36,739 nt of DNA from Beroe ovata (taxonomy: Eukaryota > Ctenophora > Nuda > Beroida > Beroidae), in contig CAMPET010000085.1 in the NCBI GenBank assembly GCA_946803715.1, forward strand, positions 159,474 through 196,212, given 5' to 3'. Positions 31,112 to 36,739 of this stretch are shown here, piece by piece. Numbering within the stretch: the first letter of the stretch is position 1; every line of letters starts with the position of its first letter. The position numbers and the translations under genes are program-made. The notes beneath the pieces are model-generated. The model saw nothing but the letters and a program-made list of their open reading frames with translations, was not told where the DNA came from and made no database searches.

Positions 31112-31829
31112 TATCATGTGATTATGACACAGCTGGAGATGTTCTCGATATCCAATATACCACATATCCTCAGAGCTCCCTTAGAACCGCGTCCAATTCC
31201 AAGATAAACTTATCTGGAGATGAAGACGATGAAACATTCTGAGATTGCCCCGCATCCGATCAGATATATCTCTTCAAGTGCTTGGATAAGAGTCGAACGT
31301 ATCGGCATGGAGTTGAATTCGCCCAACGAGGAAAAACTGTTAGTGTTCCGCTTTTGCTCGGCTGGACAGTTGCCCCTCAATTCAGAATAGGTCCGTTGCA
31401 ATTGCATGGCAGACATAATATACAGAATATACAGATTAATTTACAGATGAATATTTGAATTCAAGTCAATTCCTGTAAACCCAATTGTGATGATAGGGAT
31501 TGTAAATTTAGTTTTAGGTAACTTATTATTAACTCCATTATAATTATCTTCATTATTATAGTCTGAGGTTTAACTCTGAACTCTATCAGAACCTTTCAAA
31601 TTTGACTTATGGGGCAGATTTTATTTTCAAAGATGATCCCTCTTTCGTAATCGAATAATTCTTAAATGTACAGTTTCTGTTTATCAATATCTTCAGTTTA
31701 CCCTAAATAAACTTGAAAATGGCATTATCAGCTGAATTTACTTCAAAATTCAAATTAATATTGAATTTGAATATTATTTGAATAAAGTTAATTTAGATTA
31801 TTCACTGATTCATATACCTTGTCGGGCGA
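31112..31829. other. AT-rich 3' flank of spectraplakin, probable 3' UTR
   Basis: No coding signal. Base composition turns AT-rich after the stop. Two AATAAA hexamers lie downstream. Confidence 0.5.
31706..31796 (+). terminator. Candidate polyadenylation signals
   Basis: AATAAA at 31706-31711 and 31791-31796, about 600-685 bases after the spectraplakin stop. They fit a 3' UTR of that length but are common by chance in AT-rich DNA. Confidence 0.35.
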
Positions 31830-32560
31830 TCAATCGATCATGCCAGACCGCTGATGCAAGCCGCAAACAGCGAATCGGCTTGCGTCAATGCGTCAGCACT
31901 CAGCAACAATAACAAATAAGTTTGCGCCAAGCACGTGCGAAACGAAATTCTCGACAGGGGCTATAACGGCAAATAATAACACGGACAGTCGAACAAAAAG
32001 GCCGGGATATAAAATTAAACATCTGGCATTGCATAGCTTGGCGCGCAATGGCGAAGCAATCACTATCAGTATCAGCGAGCCGCTTGTAGGATTTCATCTT
32101 ATTCTTAGCCTTGCTGCGCTGGCGGGATTTTATCCCTGGCAAGGGCGGAATGAAAATTGCGCGCACCGACGCGGTTACGGTGTTCCTGAAGGTCCCTTAT
32201 TCAGTACATATTANGAAAGCCGAAACCAGGCTCGCGCCTCGCCGTTTTGCATTTTGCGGCGCGGCTCGCTTGTAGGATTTTACCCTACCGCGTCGGTGCG
32301 CGCAATTTTCATTCCGCCCTTGCCAGGAATAAAATCCATGGGTAAAATCCATGGGTAAACTAATTTCGATGAAGGCGCGCGATGCCGGATGTTATAGTAG
32401 ACGGCCAATTAGTTTACCCATGGCTTTTCAGCGCGCATAGTTTCTTCGCGCGGTTCGGCGGTACATATTGATGGAAGGCGCCGGCGCGCGCTCATAATTC
32501 GTTTGAATATAATTCTATAGCAACCGGCAAGGCGCGCGCGAGAAACAGAGGTCAGATAAA
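31830..32560. repeat. CpG-rich inverted-repeat island with assembly gap
   Basis: A GC/CpG-rich patch (many GCGCGC words) between AT-rich flanks. Arms at 32125-32173 and 32289-32337 are inverted copies (49 bp, one mismatch) around N 32214. A second inverted pair is CCATGGGTAAACTAATT near 32351 and its complement near 32407. AAAATCCATGGGT is directly doubled at about 32330-32356. It looks like a foldback or MITE-type element or a collapsed inverted repeat. No transposase is seen. Confidence 0.5.
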
Positions 32561-33457
32561 ATCTGACAATGACAGGGTATATCATCGATAGACAAGCAAT
32601 GATGCTGAACACTCAATTTGAGATTGATGCGAATGTTTGCACCTAGACTGAATTCGGACCGCCCAAATACAATGCACAAATACAATGAAAATAGAAAGTA
32701 CACTATTCCAGTAACATGCTGAAGTGGATGATGATATTACTATTTACCTTGCTTGCTGTAAATGATCTGGTTGCATGATAACTCAACCTGATTTTATTGC
32801 TTCATATCATGAGATGAATGTGTTGCAACTCATTCAAACTGGAACCACTACAAGTCTCTCAATGAATTTAAGATTGAATCCTAAGCACTCTCCAAAATGC
32901 CTGACACACATAGCAAAATTTTGCTTTTTGAGGTAGCAGAAATCTAATGTCAAATTTCACCTGAAGTTTCAGGACCTTGCTTTTTCAGGAGAGGTCAAAG
33001 GTATCATGGCTGAGTGTTAGGGTATGGGTTGGAGTAACTGTCAGGGTGAGATTCAAGGCAACTGTTATGGTAAGGGTAGGTTTTCATGTTAGTGGTATAT
33101 GCAGGATAAGGGTCTATAACCTAGTCAGTAGTCACCTAACATGGTTATTAATTGCTCTATTTTTGATTGCCTTAACCTGCACTTTGCTGATTATCAGATT
33201 TTGTAAGTGAGGTTCTGCTTCCATTTGATATCAGAATTCTGCTACCAAAATCATGCAGAGATAGCAGGACTCTGCAATGTTTGTTGGGCTATTTGGAGGC
33301 TGCTAAATCATAATTCATCGGTTATCTATTTGTTCAATTGGCACGAGAGCTGAGTGGTGAAGTTGATTATATGTTCCTGATCATTCATTCACAAAGTTGT
33401 CAATATTTAGTGAAGAAGAAACTAGTTCATATGATTCATTATAAAGAGTCTTGAGAG
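32561..33457. other. Intergenic region, no supported gene
   Basis: Contains degenerate GGTTAGGGT-like words near 33015-33085 and a short hydrophobic open frame ending at 33210. Neither is convincing. It probably includes the promoter and 5' UTR of the annexin gene. Confidence 0.5.
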
Positions 33458-36400
33458 ATGGTAAGTGATTTTTTCATGTTTAATGAACATGGCACTGCTG
33501 ACCTATGAAAGTAATATGCTTATTTTGATTATCTTTCAGGTAAGCAGTGGAACAATCAAAGAAGACACTAATTTTGATGTACAATCTGATGTTAGCAAAA
33601 TTCGTGCTGCTCTTAAGGAGGGTATAGGTATGTTACCACAACAAACAATAGATAGTGTACAGTGCATTTTCCATGGTGGAAGACTTAGCAATTTATGCTG
33701 GTGTCCATGAAACAATATTATACAACATTCAACAATAACCCAATGAAAATGCAACAGTTCAACAAGCACCCAAGTCCCAAAATTGAGACGACACAATAAC
33801 ACAACATTAATGCAGAAATTACAGCACTATAATGAAACAGTCTGTTTTTCCTGCAAGCAATAGTAGAATTAAGACCACATTAATGCATGTTGCAACAAGC
33901 AACCAGGGAAAAAACAAGAATGCCTTATGTAGTTCCAAGCTTGGAATCACATGTTAGGAGAGGAACTGGCTGGATTATCTTGACCCTACTCTGTAACTGC
34001 AATCGTAATCCTAACATGAAATTTAGCCATTCTCAACAGCTAGTGGCTGCAATTCCTGCCCTTACAGTGTTATAAGTTTTTAGGTAAGCACAGGCAATAG
34101 TGTAACCAGGGATGCCACGAATATACGTTAAGGAACTAGCCCCAATTAGAGAAAAAGAAGCTGCAGCCCCCAACATACTGCTACAGAATACATATTCCTC
34201 TCATTGAGCAATGGGTACACTGGACTGGGGCACCCTGTGCACAAAAGTTGAGCAGGAGTTCGTCTCCATCATAGTCATGCTCCCCTGAAATAGAGCTCCC
34301 CATTCCGATCCTACAAGATTGTGGACCTCTCCTGGACCATCCAGCAGCTGTAAAAGAAGTAGCAGTTGTAGTAGACTGTTGTAGTAGTCGTTTCAGAACC
34401 TGAGCCGATACATGGGCTCAATGTTTGCCTTGTCAAAACTTGAGAGTAGGCCGGAATAATAACACAACTCATTTCCTCAGGTCAGTGTACCACAATGGAG
34501 AATACAATTGCTCAGATATTGGTGCAAAGATCGAACAATCAGAGACAAGTCATAGACCAACAGTATCGATCTGAATTCAACACTGTATGTAGTGAGTTGG
34601 AAGATATGTATTACTTTTTAATTGTATGAATGCTTATCCTGACACCAGAAACGTAGCATACTAGAATATTGTACAAGAAAGCACCTCACTTTTAATGTAA
34701 CTTGTACTCTTTAACTACCTCAAAGTAGGTAGTCTACCGTAGGCATAAAACTAAATACAATATACACTTGTGTGATATTTGCTGTCAGTATACACGTCAC
34801 ACATGTCGCACACGTCACACATGTCACACACATACTACATCGTCACACACNTAGACATTACGCTTGTGCTGAAGGTAAACATTGATGAATCTCGCTAAAA
34901 CTTGGGTATCATGTTTAAATCATCTAACCTCTATACCACAAAGAGGTTTGGCTGTTTTGAACAAGGTCGGGGCAACTGCAACACCCTAGTGTGTGTGTGT
35001 GTGTGTGTGTGTGTCAGTTCTTACTATTTGTCGTGTGCTAGCATGCATATTATTACTCATATATGTTATGAATATTCATGTTGCACTCATACTGAGGGAG
35101 TTATGTTGCATTTGATGACGTCATCAGGATGTTAGATAGCACAGTACTTTCATTGTCAGGATGGTAATGAGAGTGTTATCTGCGAATTACTGTGTACGAA
35201 GACTCACTCTGAAATATCAGAGTTACTTACCACATATGAAGCAGGTATCATTATGTCTAACACTTAGCAACTTAACAACCATACCAATCCAAGACCCGAT
35301 GATGTTGTTGAAGACGAAATCGGTTGTTATATTGGTTCAAACATAGATGTTGCAATGGAATATCAAGTAATCAAGTATACACTGGCATTTGATTTCAGAG
35401 TTTGAAACGACGATCAGAGATGACATGGAAGCGTACATCAGCGATCACCGGAGTCTGTATCTCGCATTACTGGAGGTATAGATTGTCGATTGTACACTGT
35501 ACATTGTACACTGTACATTGACTTTGTATACTGCACAGTGCACAATGTACAATGTAAACTGTAAGCTGATCATGATTATGTAACGTTTGCTGTGTATAAA
35601 CTGTATTGTTTGAACCCAGTATACTTAGATTCGAATTGCTCATGCATATTTTACCCATGCATGCACTCACTGTATACACGGTATCTCACTATTCACTGTC
35701 TATTCCAGTCACCACGAGACTCACACGACTCTGTTGGTGAGGTACATGAGGCAGTGGCTACTCTCATCGCTGTGAGTTGATCTATCCCTGTAGTAGATTC
35801 CGTGTGAATCACACGGTGTGATGTGTGATGTTCCTCTGTGATGTTACTGTGTGATGTTACTGTGTGATGTGAGAAGATTCTCTGTAATGTTACTGTGTGA
35901 TGTGTGATGTTTTTCTGATCAGCTATTTGTTCTAACTTTGTAAGTGACTGATAGTAACTGCTGTTACTAATTGCGTGCATTGTAGGCAGAGCAAGCTAAC
36001 TGGAAAATATCAGTGTGTCCGGCGGTTCTTGATGTCCTCAGTAAACATAACTTCTCTCATCTGAGAGCAGTGTTCAAAGAATTTCAAAAGGTAAATGATA
36101 TAATCAATCACTTAGCACCCTCTCTGTTTATCTATCTAGATGAAGGGTGCATCACTTCACTAATTGATACATCACTTCACTAATTGATACACATCAGCTC
36201 TATGTTATGTTACTATTTGTTTCAGCGTGATAAGGGCAATATGGAAATGGTTGAGAGTTCAATTCGGAAGCATTGTGGCGATGCGCAAACCAGCATGGTC
36301 CTAGTGATGTGGGGTAGGTGGCACCAATGTGACATGCTGGCATTGCGTGGCATTGTGTGGCACGATTATAGTTGATTGTGTTTTGCTTCCAGTGAAGGGT

Positions 36401-36505
36401 ATAAAGAACGTGGCCATGCTGTATAGTGAACTACTATACCAGTCCGTCACATCACTGACTGCTGACACCGCGAGAGTGATTAGGATTGTCACTGGCCGCT
36501 CCGAG
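33458..36505 (+). CDS. Annexin, 5' part, runs off the right edge
   Basis: Exons at 33458-33460 (ATG only), 33540-33627, 34481-34584, 35160-35244, 35399-35475, 35709-35771, 35986-36090, 36226-36313 and 36393-36505. It begins M-VSSGTIKEDTNFD, then repeat I (KIRAALKEGIG...ENTIAQILVQRSNNQRQVI), repeat II (SVICELLCTKTHSEISELL...RDDMEAYISDHRSLYLALLE), repeat III (CPAVLDVLSKHNFSHLRAVFKEFQK...) and the start of repeat IV (LLYQSVTSL...RVIRIVTGRSE). All listed phases agree. Annexins bind acidic membranes through calcium in GxGT loops; here those loops are changed (GIGQ, VTSLTAD). The end of repeat I and start of repeat II (some 45 residues) are missing between 34585 and 35159, where a gap lies. The last listed donor is GTAATT, so the gene continues beyond the window. 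Confidence 0.82.
33628..34480. other. 853-bp annexin intron, nothing recognised
   Basis: Between annexin exons 2 and 3. No family is recognised in its short open frames on either strand. Confidence 0.55.
34585..35159. other. Annexin intron(s) with gap, probable missing exon
   Basis: Contains ACATGTCACAC-type repeats before N 34851 and a TG tract at 34989-35014. The annexin fold requires about 45 residues between the flanking exons, so an exon is either lost at the gap or too diverged to see. Confidence 0.55.
35491..35555. repeat. Palindromic TGTACA-rich repeat
   Basis: TGTACACTGTACATTGTACA... followed by complementary CACAATGTACAATGTA, just after an annexin exon. It could form a hairpin. 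Confidence 0.6.
35805..35915. repeat. TGTGATGTTACTG short tandem repeat
   Basis: Diverged copies of TGTTACTGTGTGATG in an annexin intron. Confidence 0.7.
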
Positions 36506-36739
36506 GTAATTGACACTAATTAGTTACACATCAATTAGTTACACATCAATTAGTCGTACACTAAGTGGTTAAGAGCTAGTACACAATGTCAGTTGCATGT
36601 AAGTGTACATGTATTGGTTGTAGTTCATATAAGTGTACTGACCTCACTGACCTATAGCTAGTTAGACTCACACGAAGTTATGATCGCCCACACACGCACA
36701 CACGCACACACACGTACACACACACACACACAGAACACA
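36506..36739. other. Annexin intron start with CA repeat at window end
   Basis: Short repeats of TTAGTTACACATCAA (36519-36554), then a CA microsatellite from about 36688 to the end. Confidence 0.65.

Noticed and set aside
31888-32358. 156-codon ORF across the CpG-rich island
   Set aside because: It crosses an N and an inverted repeat. The peptide repeats because the DNA repeats, not because of a protein domain.
33015-33085. Telomere-like GGTTAGGGT words
   Set aside because: Too degenerate and too few for an interstitial telomeric repeat.
32977-33210. 77-codon plus-strand ORF ending in a hydrophobic helix
   Set aside because: Its first half comes from degenerate GGTTAGGGT-like repeat sequence, and there is no splice or family support. 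The TM-like end may be chance.
1-36739. tRNA, rRNA or CRISPR features, bacterial operon signals
   Set aside because: None seen. The splicing, microsatellites and protein families are those of an animal nuclear genome.

Overview
This window is animal nuclear DNA. The evidence is a long chain of short exons bounded by GT-AG introns whose phases always match, abundant CA/TG microsatellites, and metazoan protein families (spectraplakin, annexin, PIM-type kinase). Seven single-base N gaps show a scaffolded draft assembly. The species cannot be read from the sequence. Compact introns (mostly about 80-250 bp) suggest an invertebrate, possibly an early-branching one; that is inference.

About 85% of the window is one plus-strand gene, from before base 1 to a stop at 31111. 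I traced 69 unique exons. Counting each duplicated exon once, they sum to 12,012 coding bases with no phase conflict: about 4,003 residues of the C-terminal part of a giant cytoskeletal protein. It is an alpha-helical rod of spectrin-type repeats (20-27971), then a GAS2 microtubule-binding domain (28509-28776), then a Ser/Arg/Pro-rich tail with an EB1-type SxIP motif (30271-31111). This is the spectraplakin layout (MACF1/dystonin/short stop), but I see no EF-hand pair before GAS2. The actin-binding N-terminus lies outside the window.

Three other genes sit inside introns of this giant gene. (1) An intronless PIM-like Ser/Thr kinase lies on the minus strand (7824-8633) with a TATA box. (2) A three-exon minus-strand gene (12903-13522) encodes a 124-residue membrane protein that matches no family I know; it appears only when splicing is worked out by hand. 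(3) An intronless plus-strand gene (20445-21107) encodes a two-pass membrane protein with a long acidic tail ending in a possible PDZ ligand. These hosts are three of the five longest introns.

After an intergenic region (31112-33457), which holds a CpG-rich inverted-repeat island broken by a gap, a second plus-strand gene begins at 33458 and runs off the right edge. It is an annexin with its calcium loops eroded and one exon apparently lost near a gap.

Two spectraplakin exons (at 10824/11106 and 28209/28509) occur twice on either side of a one-N gap, with only synonymous differences. These look like unmerged haplotypes rather than real exon duplications. Other content: microsatellites, minisatellites, a transposon-like end cut by a gap, and small hairpin repeats.
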